Shown: one piece after another, positions 8,205 to 17,268 of the stretch
Numbering within the stretch: the first letter of the stretch is position 1
Layout: the number at the start of each line of letters is the position of its first letter
Origin: Isoptericola luteus
Lineage (GTDB): Bacteria; Actinomycetota; Actinomycetes; Actinomycetales; Cellulomonadaceae
DNA length: 64,000 nt
NCBI RefSeq assembly: GCF_020297055.1
Contig: NZ_JAIXCQ010000006.1
Location: 62,001 to 126,000, forward strand
Direction of reading: 5' to 3'
The notes under the pieces: generated by a model
Databases searched by the model: none
The model's input: only the letters and a program-made list of their open reading frames with translations
Told to the model about the DNA's origin: nothing
Made by a program: the position numbers and the translations under genes

Positions 8205-8534
8205 TCAAGGGCGGGGGATGCTCGTCACCGTCGTCAGGAGGAACACCGAGTCGTCGAGCGCGAGCACGGCGTGCCGGTCATGGGTGAGCACGCGGAGCTG
8301 GCCGGCGCCCACCTCTTCGTCGCCCTCCAGCGCCGTCACGCGCACGCGGCCGTGCAGCACGAGGATCGACGCCGCGGGCGGCGAGTTGTGCTCGCCGAGC
8401 TCGACCCCCTCCGTCAACGCCAGCACCGACTGGCGCAGCGGGCCGTCGTGGACGACGATCTCGGCGCTGCGGCCGTTGTCGGCGCTCCTGGCGCGTTCGA
8501 GGTGCGATTCGATCAGTCGGTCGAGGTCTGCCAT
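8205..8534 (-). CDS. Small cupin-domain protein
   Basis: A 109-residue single-domain protein with a cupin beta-barrel pattern: GEHNSPPAASILVLHGRVRVTALEG (first motif, about 48-72) and VGAGQLRVLTHDRHAVLALDDSVFLLT (second motif, about 76-102). In the first motif only part of the usual metal-binding histidine set is present. Proteins of this size are often sensors or small-molecule binders; the ligand is unknown. TACGGT lies 7 bases upstream of the ATG without a Shine-Dalgarno sequence, which suggests a leaderless transcript and supports the start at 8534 rather than the longer frame above it. Confidence 0.7.
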   Translation of the reverse strand: MADLDRLIESHLERARSADNGRSAEIVVHDGPLRQSVLALTEGVELGEHNSPPAASILVLHGRVRVTALEGDEEVGAGQLRVLTHDRHAVLALDDSVFLLTTVTSIPRP

Positions 8535-8566
8535 GCGCCTCACCGTAGCGGCAGCGAGGCCATTCC

Positions 8567-9373
8567 TCAGCCGAGGAGGCCGAGCCGCTCGAAGGCCTGC
8601 GCCACCCCGCCGCCCGCCGGGCCCGGGACGACCAGGTCGGCCTCGGCCAGCAGCCCCGGCGGGGCGCCCTCGACGGCGACGCCCGTCCCGGCGCACTGCA
8701 GCATCTCCAGGTCGTTGTGCCCGTCACCGACGGCGACGACGTCGGACAGCGGGCTGCTGAGGTGACGCATCACGATCTCGATGCCGACGGCCTTGGTGAT
8801 CTCGGCGAGGTGGATCTCGCCCGAGCCCGTGCCGGTGTCGGCGTACGAGCTCGGCAGCACCCCGATCCGGCTCCCGAGCTGGGCACGCATGACGTCGAGC
8901 GGCACGGGGGAGTCGAAGTAGCTCACCTTGGCGAAGCTCACGCCCGACAGGTCGCCGGGCATGCGCAGCACGTCGGCGATCTCGGGCGGGGCGGCCGCGC
9001 CACGCCGCAGGAGGCGGACGTCGGTCCCCACGGGTCCGTACACGGCGTCCGGCGTCTCGAGCAGGTAGGCGACGTCGTGCGCGTCGAGCAGCGCCAGGAC
9101 GCCGGCGGCCAGGTCGGCGGGGAACCTGACGTCCTCCGCGACGGCCCCGTCCAGGCGCACGTACGCGCCCGCGGAGGCGACGACGCCGTCGAACCCCGCA
9201 TCCAGGAGGTGGTCGGTCAGCATGGACACCGGTCGCCCGGTGCACAGCAGCACCCGGTGCCCCGCCCGGCGTGCGGCGCGCACGGCCGCCGCGTGCGCCG
9301 GCGGCACGGTGCCGTGGTCGGCGTACGTGCCGTCCACGTCCAGGAACACGGTCCTCGGGCTCGATCCCGTCAC
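8567..9373 (-). CDS. HAD-superfamily phosphatase, Cof/YidA type
   Basis: A 268-residue cytosolic hydrolase with all four HAD motifs: FLDVDGTY near the N-terminus (nucleophile Asp and following Asp), CTGRP (motif II, about 43), a conserved lysine in EITKAVGIEIV (about 191), and VAVGDGHNDLEMLQCAG (motif IV, about 213-229). The large cap between motifs II and III is of the Cof (C2b) type. These enzymes dephosphorylate sugar phosphates or flavin-type metabolites, and the exact substrate cannot be told. It starts with GTG, preceded by GGAGG at 8 bases spacing. It is convergent with no neighbour and is transcribed towards the cupin gene 32 bases away. Confidence 0.85.
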   Translation of the reverse strand: MTGSSPRTVFLDVDGTYADHGTVPPAHAAAVRAARRAGHRVLLCTGRPVSMLTDHLLDAGFDGVVASAGAYVRLDGAVAEDVRFPADLAAGVLALLDAHDVAYLLETPDAVYGPVGTDVRLLRRGAAAPPEIADVLRMPGDLSGVSFAKVSYFDSPVPLDVMRAQLGSRIGVLPSSYADTGTGSGEIHLAEITKAVGIEIVMRHLSSPLSDVVAVGDGHNDLEMLQCAGTGVAVEGAPPGLLAEADLVVPGPAGGGVAQAFERLGLLG

Positions 9374-9447
9374 GTGGTCAGTCCTCCGGTGCGTCGACGG
9401 CGTGGGCTCCTGCCAGCCTAGTCGGAGCCCCGTGCTTGACTGCCGCC

Positions 9448-10191
9448 ATGACTGCCGCAGCGCACGAGGGCTCCCCCGAGGACGACGTCGCGACCCGGGG
9501 CGACCTCTGGTCGATGATCCACGCGGAGCGGGCGGCGCTCGCGGAGGAGCTCGCGGGCCTCGACGACGAGGCCTGGCGCACGCCGTCGCTGTGCACGGGG
9601 TGGTCCGTGCAGGACGTGGTCGCGCATCTCACCGCGGGGGCGAGCACCGGCCGGTGGGCATGGCTGCGCAGCATCGTGGCGGCGGGGTTCGACGCCGACA
9701 AGCACAACGCCCGCCGGCTCGCCGAGCACCGGGGGCCCGACCCCGCGGACACGCTGCGCCGGTTCCGGGCGGTCGTGGACAGCCGGGTGGCGCCCTCGGG
9801 CGACACCGCCGCGTGGCTGGGCGAGGTCGTCGTGCACGCGCAGGATGTCCGACGGCCGCTCGGGATCACCACCGTGCCGCCCGTCGCGACCCTGACGCCG
9901 GTGGCGCGGTTCTTCGCGGCGAAGGACTTCGCGGTGAACAGCCGGAGCACCGCGCGCGGGCTGCGGCTCGTCGCCACCGACGGGCCGTTCGCCGCGGGCT
10001 CCGGCCCCGAGGTGCACGGCACCACCCTCGCCCTGGTCATGGTGATGGCCGGTCGGGCGTCGTTTTGCGACGAGCTCTCGGGGGGCGGCGTGGCGATCGT
10101 GCGCGACCGGCTGGCGCCGCCGGGAACGTCACCGCGTCGGCTGCTGCGCGGGATCAGGGCTGAGGGCGGTCAGCGAGGCGACGTCACGTGA
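9448..10191 (+). CDS. Mycothiol-dependent maleylpyruvate isomerase-family protein (MDMPI/DinB)
   Basis: The 247-residue protein is an actinobacterial DinB-fold (MDMPI) protein. The N-terminal four-helix bundle contains LCTGWSVQDVVAHL, with a metal-binding histidine, and GEVVVHAQDVRRPLG, which gives the ExxxH pair of the zinc site. Relatives use mycothiol as a cofactor or in thiol transfer; members other than the true isomerase are mostly uncharacterised. A second family member lies at 18948-19685. The last 8 bases overlap the end of the altronate dehydratase gene on the opposite strand. It is divergent from the HAD gene across 74 bases. Confidence 0.75.
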   Translation: MTAAAHEGSPEDDVATRGDLWSMIHAERAALAEELAGLDDEAWRTPSLCTGWSVQDVVAHLTAGASTGRWAWLRSIVAAGFDADKHNARRLAEHRGPDPADTLRRFRAVVDSRVAPSGDTAAWLGEVVVHAQDVRRPLGITTVPPVATLTPVARFFAAKDFAVNSRSTARGLRLVATDGPFAAGSGPEVHGTTLALVMVMAGRASFCDELSGGGVAIVRDRLAPPGTSPRRLLRGIRAEGGQRGDVT

Positions 10192-11770
10192 CGGCGCCGA
10201 GCTGCCAGGGCACGAACTCGTCCGCGCCCAGGTCGAGCTCCTCGGACACGGTCTGCTCGCCGGAGGCGACGGCGAGGATCTTCTCGAAGAGCTCGGCACC
10301 GACCTCCTCGACGGACAGGCCGGTCTCGACGATCCGGCCGGCGTCCAGGTCCATGTCCTCGCGCATGCGCCGGTAGGTGTCGGAGTTGGTCGCCACCTTG
10401 ATCGACGGTGCCGGCTTGCAGCCCAGCACGGAACCCCGCCCGGTGGTGAAGACGACGACGTTCGCACCGCCCGCGACGATGCCGGTCACCGAGACCGGGT
10501 CGTAGCCGGGGGTGTCCATGAAGGTCATGCCGCGCTCGGTGACGGGCTCGGCGTACTCGTGGACCGCGACGAGGTCGGCGGTGCCCGCCTTGGCGACGGC
10601 GCCGAGCGACTTCTCGAGGATGGTGGTGAGCCCGCCCGCCTTGTTGCCGGGCGACGGGTTGTTGTCGAGCGTGCCGCCGCCGGCGGCCGCGTAGCCCTGC
10701 CACCAGTCGAGACGGTCCAGCAGCCGCTGGCCCACCTCGCGGGACACCGCCCTGCGCAGCAGCAGGTGCTCGGCACCGAACACCTCGGGGGTCTCGGCGA
10801 GGATCGACGTGCCGCCCTGCGCGACGAGCAGGTCGGACGCGTGGCCCAGCGCGGGGTTGGCCGTGATGCCGGAGAAGCCGTCGGAGCCACCGCAGTTCAG
10901 CCCGAGCACGAGCTCGGAGGCGGGTGCCTCCTCGCGGCGCAGCGCCTCGATCCCCGGGAGCATCTCCGTGATCGCGGCGACCCCGGCGCGCACCGTCGCA
11001 CGGATGCCGCCGGTGTCCTGGATCGTCAGGGTCCGCACGGGCAGGTCGTCGCGGAGCCGCAGCCCGTCGAGCACGGACGTCACGGGCAGCATCTCGCAGC
11101 CCAGCCCGACGACCAGCAGGCCCGCCATGTTGGCGTGCGACGCGTACCCGCGCAGCGTGCGCAGCGTCACCTGGGCGCCCTCGGACGTGGGCACGAGGCC
11201 GCAGCCGGTGTCGTGCGTGAGGGCGACGACGCCGTCGACGTGCGGGTAGGCGTCGAGCACCGGACCGCGGAACTGGTCGGCGATCATCCGCGCCGTCGAG
11301 GCCGAGCAGTTCACCGACGTGAGGATGCCGACGTAGTTGCGGGTGCCCCAGCGGCCGTCGGAGCGCCGGTAGCCCTGGAACGTGCGGCGGTGCGTGGCGG
11401 GCGGGAGCACGGTGCGCGCGGTGCCGAACTCGTACTCGCGGGCACCGTCGTCCATGCCGAGGTTGTGCGTGTGCACGTGCTCGCCGGGTGTGATCGCCGC
11501 CTTGGCGAGCCCGATGGACTGCCCGTACTTGTGCACCCCGGCGCCGGCCTCGACGGGGCGGACGGCGAGCTTGTGCCCGCGCGGCAGGGTCGACGCGGTG
11601 ATGATCTCGTCCCCGCCGGGGAGCCGGACCGTCGTGCCCGCGGGCACCTGGCGGGTCGCCACCGCGACGTCGTCCGCGGGCCGGAGCAGCAGCGCGATCT
11701 CCGCGAGGTCGACGGTGCCGGGCAGCGGCTCGGGCGCGTGCGGGACGCTGGTCAGCGGGATGGTGCTCAC
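10184..11770 (-). CDS. uxaA: Altronate dehydratase (UxaA family)
   Basis: The 528-residue enzyme has an N-terminal SAF domain (about 30-115, with GEHVHTHNL) followed by the large UxaA/GarD catalytic domain. That domain contains GYRRSDGRWGTRNYVGI, THDTGCG, NCGGSDGFSGITANPALG and NPSPGNKAGGLTTI. UxaA removes water from D-altronate to give 2-keto-3-deoxygluconate in galacturonate breakdown; the related galactarate dehydratase GarD is the main alternative. Its GTG start overlaps the stop of the lacI gene by three bases in the sequence GTGA, so the two are co-translated. With the lyase and acetylesterase nearby it links pectin depolymerisation to central metabolism. Confidence 0.85.
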   Translation of the reverse strand: MSTIPLTSVPHAPEPLPGTVDLAEIALLLRPADDVAVATRQVPAGTTVRLPGGDEIITASTLPRGHKLAVRPVEAGAGVHKYGQSIGLAKAAITPGEHVHTHNLGMDDGAREYEFGTARTVLPPATHRRTFQGYRRSDGRWGTRNYVGILTSVNCSASTARMIADQFRGPVLDAYPHVDGVVALTHDTGCGLVPTSEGAQVTLRTLRGYASHANMAGLLVVGLGCEMLPVTSVLDGLRLRDDLPVRTLTIQDTGGIRATVRAGVAAITEMLPGIEALRREEAPASELVLGLNCGGSDGFSGITANPALGHASDLLVAQGGTSILAETPEVFGAEHLLLRRAVSREVGQRLLDRLDWWQGYAAAGGGTLDNNPSPGNKAGGLTTILEKSLGAVAKAGTADLVAVHEYAEPVTERGMTFMDTPGYDPVSVTGIVAGGANVVVFTTGRGSVLGCKPAPSIKVATNSDTYRRMREDMDLDAGRIVETGLSVEEVGAELFEKILAVASGEQTVSEELDLGADEFVPWQLGAVT

Positions 11771-12813
11771 GGGATCACGACCTCGGGATCGGGGGAGAGG
11801 CGGACGGCGGGGGAGGAGGCGGCAGGGGCGGGGGCGGGCCCGCTGGAGGAGCGGACCACCAGGTGCGTGGGAAGGCAGCGGCGCTCCGGCGCCTGCCCGG
11901 CGGCCCGACCGCCGGTGACGTCGAGCAGGTCCACGGCCTGGCGTCCGGCCCGGGCGAGCGGGACGGCGACGGTCGTCAGCGGGGGCGTGACGAGGGTGGC
12001 GGCGGCGACGTCGTCGAAACCGACCACGGAGACGTCGTCGGGCACGCGCACCCCGCGGGCGTGCAGGCGGGCGAGCACGCCCAGCGCGACGAGGTCGTTG
12101 AAGCACAGCACGGCGCTCGCGCCGGCGGCGAGCGCGAGGTCGGCCGCCTGGACGCCGCCCGCGTGGACGGGGCGGAACGCGCCGAGGTCCAGGACCTCGG
12201 TCGCCTCGACCTCCGCCGCGCCGCCGGCCGTGAACGCGGAGCGGCGCAGGGCGTCCGACCACGAGGCGGCGGGACCGCCCGCGTACGCCACGGCGTCGTG
12301 GCCGAGCGCGCGCAGGTGCGCCAGCGCCTGGCGGACGCCGTCGGCCGTGTCGAAGGAGACCGACGGCGCGCCGGGCGCCTCGCGGTTGACCAGCGCCACG
12401 CGACCGTCGGCCACGACGCGCTCCAGCGCGGGCGGGGGCATCCGGGGGGAGCAGAGCACGAGGCCGTCGACGCGGTCGAGGAGGCGGTCCACGAGGTCGC
12501 GCTCCAGGTCCCCGTCCTCGTCGGTGTCGGCGACGAGCACCTCGCGCCCGGTCTCGCGGGCCCTGCCCTGCACGCCCTTGGCGACCGCGGCGAAGAACGG
12601 GTTCTCCAGGTCGGGCAGCACCAGGCCGATGGTGCCGGTGCTGCCGGTGGTCAGCGCCCGGGCGGCGTGGCTGGGGCGGTAGCCGAGCGCCTCGGCGGTA
12701 CGCACCACCTGCTCGCGGTTCGCCGCGGAGACGTGGGGCGCGTCGCTCAGGGCGCGGGACGCCGTGGCGAGCGAGACGCCCGCGGCGCGCGCGACGTCAC
12801 GAAGAGTGACCAC
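11767..12813 (-). CDS. LacI-family transcriptional repressor of the pectin/altronate genes
   Basis: The 348-residue protein starts with the classical LacI helix-turn-helix VTLRDVARAAGVSLATASRA and hinge, followed by a periplasmic-binding-protein-like sensor domain (GTIGLVLPDLENPFF at about 60-74, VSVVGFDDVAAATLVTPPLTTV near 265-286). I chose the GTG at 12813, which has GGGAGG 4 bases upstream and gives the standard family N-terminus; the frame could extend to a TTG at 12858, but that would run through the operator. It is co-transcribed with uxaA by a 3-base overlap. A perfect palindrome 31 bases upstream indicates autoregulation. The inducer is probably a galacturonate- or rhamnogalacturonan-derived sugar. 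Confidence 0.88.
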   Translation of the reverse strand: MVTLRDVARAAGVSLATASRALSDAPHVSAANREQVVRTAEALGYRPSHAARALTTGSTGTIGLVLPDLENPFFAAVAKGVQGRARETGREVLVADTDEDGDLERDLVDRLLDRVDGLVLCSPRMPPPALERVVADGRVALVNREAPGAPSVSFDTADGVRQALAHLRALGHDAVAYAGGPAASWSDALRRSAFTAGGAAEVEATEVLDLGAFRPVHAGGVQAADLALAAGASAVLCFNDLVALGVLARLHARGVRVPDDVSVVGFDDVAAATLVTPPLTTVAVPLARAGRQAVDLLDVTGGRAAGQAPERRCLPTHLVVRSSSGPAPAPAASSPAVRLSPDPEVVIP

Positions 12814-12843
12814 GCGACCTCCCGAGGGCTCCGGGGAACCGAC

Positions 12844-12867
12844 TGGAACCGGTTCCAACGCGTTCCA
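12844..12867. promoter_or_regulatory. LacI-type operator pair upstream of lacI-uxaA
   Basis: TGGAACCGGTTCCA (12844-12857) is a perfect 14-base palindrome with the central CG step typical of LacI/GalR operators. An overlapping second site has the perfect core AACGCGTT (12857-12864) and ends in TTCCA. They lie 31-54 bases before the lacI start codon, where promoter recognition should occur, so the repressor probably shuts off its own operon. The binding protein is inferred from position and type. Confidence 0.75.
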
Positions 12868-12882
12868 CCCTACCGCAGGGGG

Positions 12883-13590
12883 TCAGGCCGGAGGATCGGC
12901 CGGCCAGGAGAACCAGTCCTCGGGGACCGACTCGTCGAGCCGGTGCACCTCGTCGTCGCGCAAGGCCCAGGCGACCAGGAGGCCCGTGGCCACGATCCTC
13001 GCGACGGCCCCGGCGCCGAGCGGGCTGAAGTGCGTGTCGTCCGCCCGCCCGTCGGCGTGCAGGAAGTACCGCTTCGTCTCCTCCGGTCCGAGCCCGTGCC
13101 ACAGGGCGAGCGAGTCGCCCTGGAGGTCGAGCAGCGGCACGTCCTCGTCCGCGGCCACGGCCCGCACCGCGTCCGGGTACTCGCCGTGGGTGGGCAGGGC
13201 GGTCCCCGCCTCGTCGAAGGAGCGCCGCTCGACCGGCGTCACCAGCACGGGCTCGGCCCCGGCGTCCCGGGCACCGCGCACGTACTCGCGCAGGTGCTCC
13301 GAGTAGTCGGACCAGGGCTCCGTGAACCGCGACGGGTCGTCGGCCTTGGCGTCGTTGTGCCCGAACTGGATCACGAAGACGTCGCCCCGGCTGACCGCGG
13401 CGAGCGCCGTGCCGCGACGGCCCTCGGCGGCGAAGCTCCTGGTGCTGCGCCCGTTGCGGGCGTGGTTCGCCACGGCGACGTCGTCGCGCAGGTAGAAGGG
13501 CAGGGCCATGCCCCAGCCCGTCTCCGGCGCGGCCGCCGCGCCCTTCGGAGCGGCGGTCGAGTCGCCGACCAGGTGGATGGTGCGGGGCAT
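12883..13590 (-). CDS. Rhamnogalacturonan acetylesterase-like SGNH hydrolase (CE12)
   Basis: This 235-residue SGNH/GDSL hydrolase has TIHLVGDSTAAP (catalytic Ser in GDST, block I), NHARNGRSTRSF (Gly and Asn blocks), FVIQFGHNDAK (block III with GHND) and ADDTHFSPLGAGAVA (Asp and His of the triad, block V). These are the hallmarks of family CE12 enzymes such as YesT, which remove acetyl groups from rhamnogalacturonan. No signal peptide is visible, so it may act inside the cell on imported oligosaccharides. GGAGG lies 4 bases before the ATG. It is the first gene before lacI-uxaA on the same strand, separated by 69 bases that hold the operator. Confidence 0.87.
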   Translation of the reverse strand: MPRTIHLVGDSTAAPKGAAAAPETGWGMALPFYLRDDVAVANHARNGRSTRSFAAEGRRGTALAAVSRGDVFVIQFGHNDAKADDPSRFTEPWSDYSEHLREYVRGARDAGAEPVLVTPVERRSFDEAGTALPTHGEYPDAVRAVAADEDVPLLDLQGDSLALWHGLGPEETKRYFLHADGRADDTHFSPLGAGAVARIVATGLLVAWALRDDEVHRLDESVPEDWFSWPADPPA

Positions 13591-13816
13591 GGGTCCTCCA
13601 GGGGACGTGGGAAGACGCGGGAGAACCCCGCGCCCACCGGTATGGCCGGGTGCTCGTCTGCACCCTATGTGCCCCACGTCACCCGGCCGTGCCGCTCCGC
13701 ACCGCCGACCCGGGGCCGCCCACCGAGATGCCCTGTACGCACACCGGTCCCGTGAGTAGGGTCGGCGCAGATCCGGTCAGCACCAGCACCGTCGCCGCGC
13801 GCACCAGGAGTCAACG

Positions 13817-14239
13817 ATGCCCCGTCCACCGTTCCCCGCCCCCGTGCTCGACCTGCTCCGCGAGCCCCGGCCCGCGGTGATCGGCGTGGTGCGCAGCGAC
13901 GGCAGCCCTGTCACGGCGGCCACGTGGTACCTGCTCGAGGAGGACGGCGCCGGCGGTGGGCAGGTCGTGGTGAACCTCGACGCCACGCGCAGGCGGGTGG
14001 CCCACATGCGCGCCAACCCCCAGGTGAGCGTGACGGTGCTGGGCGAGAGCTGGTACACGCACGTGACGCTGCTCGGCCGCGTGAGCGCCTGGCGCGACGA
14101 CGTCGACCTGGCGGACATCGACCGGATCTCGCGGCACTACGGCGGCGAGCCGTACGCCGTGCGGGACGGCGCCCGCGTGACCGCCGTGATCGACGTCGAG
14201 CGCTGGACGGCCTGGGGCTCCCTGGCCGGCGCCCGCTGA
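13817..14239 (+). CDS. PPOX-class (split-barrel) F420-dependent or flavin oxidoreductase
   Basis: The 140-residue protein has the split-barrel flavin-binding fold common in actinobacteria: PRPAVIGVVRSDGSPVTAATWYLL, VVVNLDATRRRVAHMRANPQV and SVTVLGESWYTHVTLLGRV. Many small actinobacterial members use coenzyme F420 (F420H2-dependent reductases); others use FMN, and sequence alone does not decide here. AGGAGT stands 5 bases before the ATG. The 226 bases upstream contain TAGGGT at 13757-13762, a plausible -10, which implies a leader of roughly 50 bases. It is followed 9 bases later by pntA, so the two may be co-transcribed. Confidence 0.7.
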   Translation: MPRPPFPAPVLDLLREPRPAVIGVVRSDGSPVTAATWYLLEEDGAGGGQVVVNLDATRRRVAHMRANPQVSVTVLGESWYTHVTLLGRVSAWRDDVDLADIDRISRHYGGEPYAVRDGARVTAVIDVERWTAWGSLAGAR

Positions 14240-14248
14240 GCGGCGGCG

Positions 14249-15802
14249 ATGCGACTCGGAGTGCCCCGTAACCCCGGGGCCGAGCATCGCCTGGCCGTCG
14301 TCACCCCCGACGCGGCCGGCCGGCTGACCGACCTCGGCTACGACGTCGTCGTCGAGCCGGGGGCCGGCGACGGCGCACGGATGCCCGCCGCCGAGTACGT
14401 CGCGGCCGGCGCTCGCGTCGCCGAGCGCACGGAGGTCTGGTCGGCCGACGTGGTGGTGACCCTCGACCCGCCCGGGCCGGACGAGCTCGCCCTGCTGCGA
14501 CCGGGCACCGTCCTGGTGTCGCGGCTGGCGCCCGCGACCGACGCCGAGCTGCTCGCCGACCTCGCCGCCCGCGGCGTGACGGCGCTCGCCCTCGACGCCG
14601 TGCCGCGCATCTCGCGCGCCCAGGCCCTGGACGTGCTGTCGGCGCTGTCCAACGTGGCCGGGTACCGGGCCGTGATCGAGGCGGCCGACGAGTTCGGCGG
14701 CATGTTCACCGGCCAGGTCACCGCCGCCGGGTCGACGCCGCCCGCCCGGGTCTTCGTCATCGGCGCCGGGGTGGCGGGGCTCGCGGCGATCGGCACGGCG
14801 GTCAGCCTCGGCGCCGAGGTGTACGCCTTCGACGTCCGCCCCGAGGCCGCCGAGCAGATCGAGTCGCTCGGCGCACGCGTCGTGCGGGCGGACGCCGCGA
14901 CCCAGGACGTCAGCGCCGACGGGTACGCGAGCGCGCAGAGCGCGGACCAGGAGGCCGCGGCCCTGCGGGCGTACGCCGACCAGTCGGCGCAGGCGGACGT
15001 CGTCATCACGACCGCCCTCGTGCGGGGCACGGCACCCACGACGATCACGCACGAGATGGTCGGGTCGATGCGCCCCGGGTCGGTGGTGGTCGACCTCGCG
15101 GCGTCCGGCGGGGGCAACTGCGAGGCCACCGTGCCGGGCGAGCGGGTCGTGACGGACCGCGGCGTCGTGGTGCTCGGGTACACGGACCTGCCAGCCCGGC
15201 TGCCGCAGCACAGCTCGCGGCTGCTGGGCACGGTCGTGGTCAACCTGCTCACGCTGCTCACACCGGCCCGCGACGGCACGCCCCTGCTCGACCTCGAGGA
15301 CGCGGTCGTGCGCGGGATGACGGTGGCGCGTGGCGGCCAGGTCCTGTGGCCGCCACCACCCGTGCAGGTCTCGGCGGCGCCACCGCCCGCCCCCGAGAGC
15401 GATGCCGGCGCGGTGGGCGCGGGCGTGGCGCCCGACCCCGCGCTGCGCCGCCGTCGCCGGACGCTCCTGGCAGGGCTGGGAGCCGTCGCCGCCGGCGCCC
15501 TCGTGGCGATCTCCCCGTCGGACGTCGTGGGCCACTACACGGTGTTCGCCCTGGCCGTCGTCGTCGGGTTCTACGTGATCTCGAACGTCACCCACGCCCT
15601 GCACACACCGCTCATGGCCCAGACCAACGCGATCAGCGGCATCATCATGGTCGGCGCGCTCCTGCAGATCGGGGACCCGTCGCCCGTCGTCACGACGCTC
15701 GCGGTCCTCGCCGCGGCCCTGGCGAGCATCAACGTCTTCGGCGGGTTCCTCGTGACCCGGCGGATGCTCGGCATGTTCCGCCGCGACCCGGAGGCGTCAT
15801 GA
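14249..15802 (+). CDS. pntA: NAD(P) transhydrogenase alpha subunit, fused dI plus membrane segment
   Basis: The 517-residue subunit has the NAD(H)-binding domain I (residues 1 to about 375), with [18 protein letters not shown] at the start and the Rossmann loop [18 protein letters not shown] (about 169-186). A low-complexity Pro/Ala linker follows, and then the C-terminal membrane part (about 405-505) contains [38 protein letters not shown] and further helices. Actinobacteria often split this protein into PntAA and PntAB; here they are one chain. With PntB it couples hydride transfer between NADH and NADP+ to proton flow. Its TGA overlaps the ATG of pntB in ATGA. Confidence 0.93.
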   Translation: MRLGVPRNPGAEHRLAVVTPDAAGRLTDLGYDVVVEPGAGDGARMPAAEYVAAGARVAERTEVWSADVVVTLDPPGPDELALLRPGTVLVSRLAPATDAELLADLAARGVTALALDAVPRISRAQALDVLSALSNVAGYRAVIEAADEFGGMFTGQVTAAGSTPPARVFVIGAGVAGLAAIGTAVSLGAEVYAFDVRPEAAEQIESLGARVVRADAATQDVSADGYASAQSADQEAAALRAYADQSAQADVVITTALVRGTAPTTITHEMVGSMRPGSVVVDLAASGGGNCEATVPGERVVTDRGVVVLGYTDLPARLPQHSSRLLGTVVVNLLTLLTPARDGTPLLDLEDAVVRGMTVARGGQVLWPPPPVQVSAAPPPAPESDAGAVGAGVAPDPALRRRRRTLLAGLGAVAAGALVAISPSDVVGHYTVFALAVVVGFYVISNVTHALHTPLMAQTNAISGIIMVGALLQIGDPSPVVTTLAVLAAALASINVFGGFLVTRRMLGMFRRDPEAS

Positions 15803-17211
15803 CCGTCACGTCCGTGGTGCTGGCCGCCTACCTGGCCGCCGGGATCCTGTTCATCGCGTCGTTGGCGGGCCTGTCCGCACAGACCTCCGCGCGGCGCGGC
15901 ACCGTGCTGGGCATGCTCGGCATGACGGTGGCGCTCGCGGCCACCGTCGCGCTGGCGCTCGAACGGTCGTCGCGCCCGTGGCCGGTGACCGCGGGGCTGA
16001 TCCTGCTGGTGCTGGTCGTCGGTGCGGCGGTGGGCACCTGGCGGGCGCGGCGCGTCGAGATGACGCAGATGCCGGAGCTCATCGCGCTGCTGCACTCGTT
16101 CGTGGGACTGTCCGCGGTGCTCGTCGGGTACGGGTCGTACCTGGCCGAGCCGGCGGGCGCGGCCGCGGTCGACCCCGTGCACCGGGTCGAGGTCTTCCTC
16201 GGCGTGCTCATCGGAGCCGTGACGTTCACAGGGTCGGTGGTGGCGTTCGGCAAGCTGTCTGGCCGGATGGCGTCGGCGCCGCTCACGCTGCCGGCGCGCA
16301 ACCTGCTCAACCTGGCGGCGCTCGTGGTGTGCGGCGGTCTGCTGACATGGTTCCTCGCGGGGGGTTCGACGGCGGCCGGGCTGGCGCCGCTGCTGGTGAT
16401 GACGCTCGTCGCGCTCGCCCTGGGCTGGCACCTGGTGGCGGCGATCGGCGGCGGCGACATGCCCGTCGTGGTGTCGATGCTCAACTCGTACTCGGGCTGG
16501 GCGGCGGCTGCGGCCGGGTTCACGCTCGGGAACGACCTGCTGATCGTCACGGGCGCCCTCGTCGGTGCCTCCGGTGCGATCCTCAGCTACCTCATGTGCA
16601 AGGCCATGAACCGTTCGTTCTGGTCCGTCGTCCTGGGCGGGTTCGGCACGGGCGGCGGCACGTCGCCCGGCGCGACCACGGAGCAGGGGGAGGTCCGCGA
16701 GGCCTCGCCGGAGGCCGTGGCCGACCTGCTGGCCGGCGCGCGGTCGGTCGTCGTGGTGCCCGGCTACGGGATGGCGGTGGCCAAGGCGCAGCACCCGGTC
16801 GCGGAGCTCGCCCAGCGCCTGCGCGACCGCGGGGTCCGTGTGCGGTTCGGCGTGCACCCGGTGGCCGGGCGGCTGCCCGGGCACATGAACGTGCTGCTGG
16901 CCGAAGCGCGGGTGCCGTACGACATCGTGCTCGGCATGGAGGAGGTCAACCCGGACCTGCCGGACACCGACGTCGTGCTCGTGATCGGCGCGAACGACAC
17001 GGTGAACCCTGCGGCGCAGGACGACCCGGCGTCGCCGATCGCGGGCATGCCCGTCATCGAGGCGTGGAAGGCCCGCGACGTCGTGGTCTTCAAGCGCTCG
17101 CTCGCCACCGGCTACGCGGGCGTGGGCAACCCGCTGTTCTTCCGGGACAACACGCAGATGCTCTTCGGCGACGCGAAGGAGCAGGTGGACAAGATCGTCC
17201 AGGCGCTCTGA
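15799..17211 (+). CDS. pntB: NAD(P) transhydrogenase beta subunit
   Basis: The 470-residue protein has about nine hydrophobic segments in the first 285 residues (including [24 protein letters not shown] in pieces, and [20 protein letters not shown]). A soluble NADP(H)-binding domain III follows (about 290-470), with [41 protein letters not shown] and [13 protein letters not shown]. All are strongly conserved family motifs and nothing is missing. It is translationally coupled to pntA and is followed 18 bases after its stop by a strong hairpin. The enzyme supplies NADPH using the proton gradient. Confidence 0.95.
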   Translation: MTVTSVVLAAYLAAGILFIASLAGLSAQTSARRGTVLGMLGMTVALAATVALALERSSRPWPVTAGLILLVLVVGAAVGTWRARRVEMTQMPELIALLHSFVGLSAVLVGYGSYLAEPAGAAAVDPVHRVEVFLGVLIGAVTFTGSVVAFGKLSGRMASAPLTLPARNLLNLAALVVCGGLLTWFLAGGSTAAGLAPLLVMTLVALALGWHLVAAIGGGDMPVVVSMLNSYSGWAAAAAGFTLGNDLLIVTGALVGASGAILSYLMCKAMNRSFWSVVLGGFGTGGGTSPGATTEQGEVREASPEAVADLLAGARSVVVVPGYGMAVAKAQHPVAELAQRLRDRGVRVRFGVHPVAGRLPGHMNVLLAEARVPYDIVLGMEEVNPDLPDTDVVLVIGANDTVNPAAQDDPASPIAGMPVIEAWKARDVVVFKRSLATGYAGVGNPLFFRDNTQMLFGDAKEQVDKIVQAL

Positions 17212-17228
17212 CGACGGAGTCGCGACGC

Positions 17229-17259
17229 CCTGACGGCGCGGCCGGACCGCGCCGTCAGG
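17229..17259. terminator. Strong bidirectional hairpin between pntB and mqo
   Basis: A perfect 13-base stem, CCTGACGGCGCGG (17229-17241) pairing with CCGCGCCGTCAGG (17247-17259), with the 5-base loop ccgga. It lies between the converging pntB (ends 17211) and mqo (ends 17269) genes, so it can terminate both. No T-run follows, which is usual for high-GC actinobacterial terminators. Confidence 0.85.
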
Positions 17260-17268
17260 AGTGGCCGG

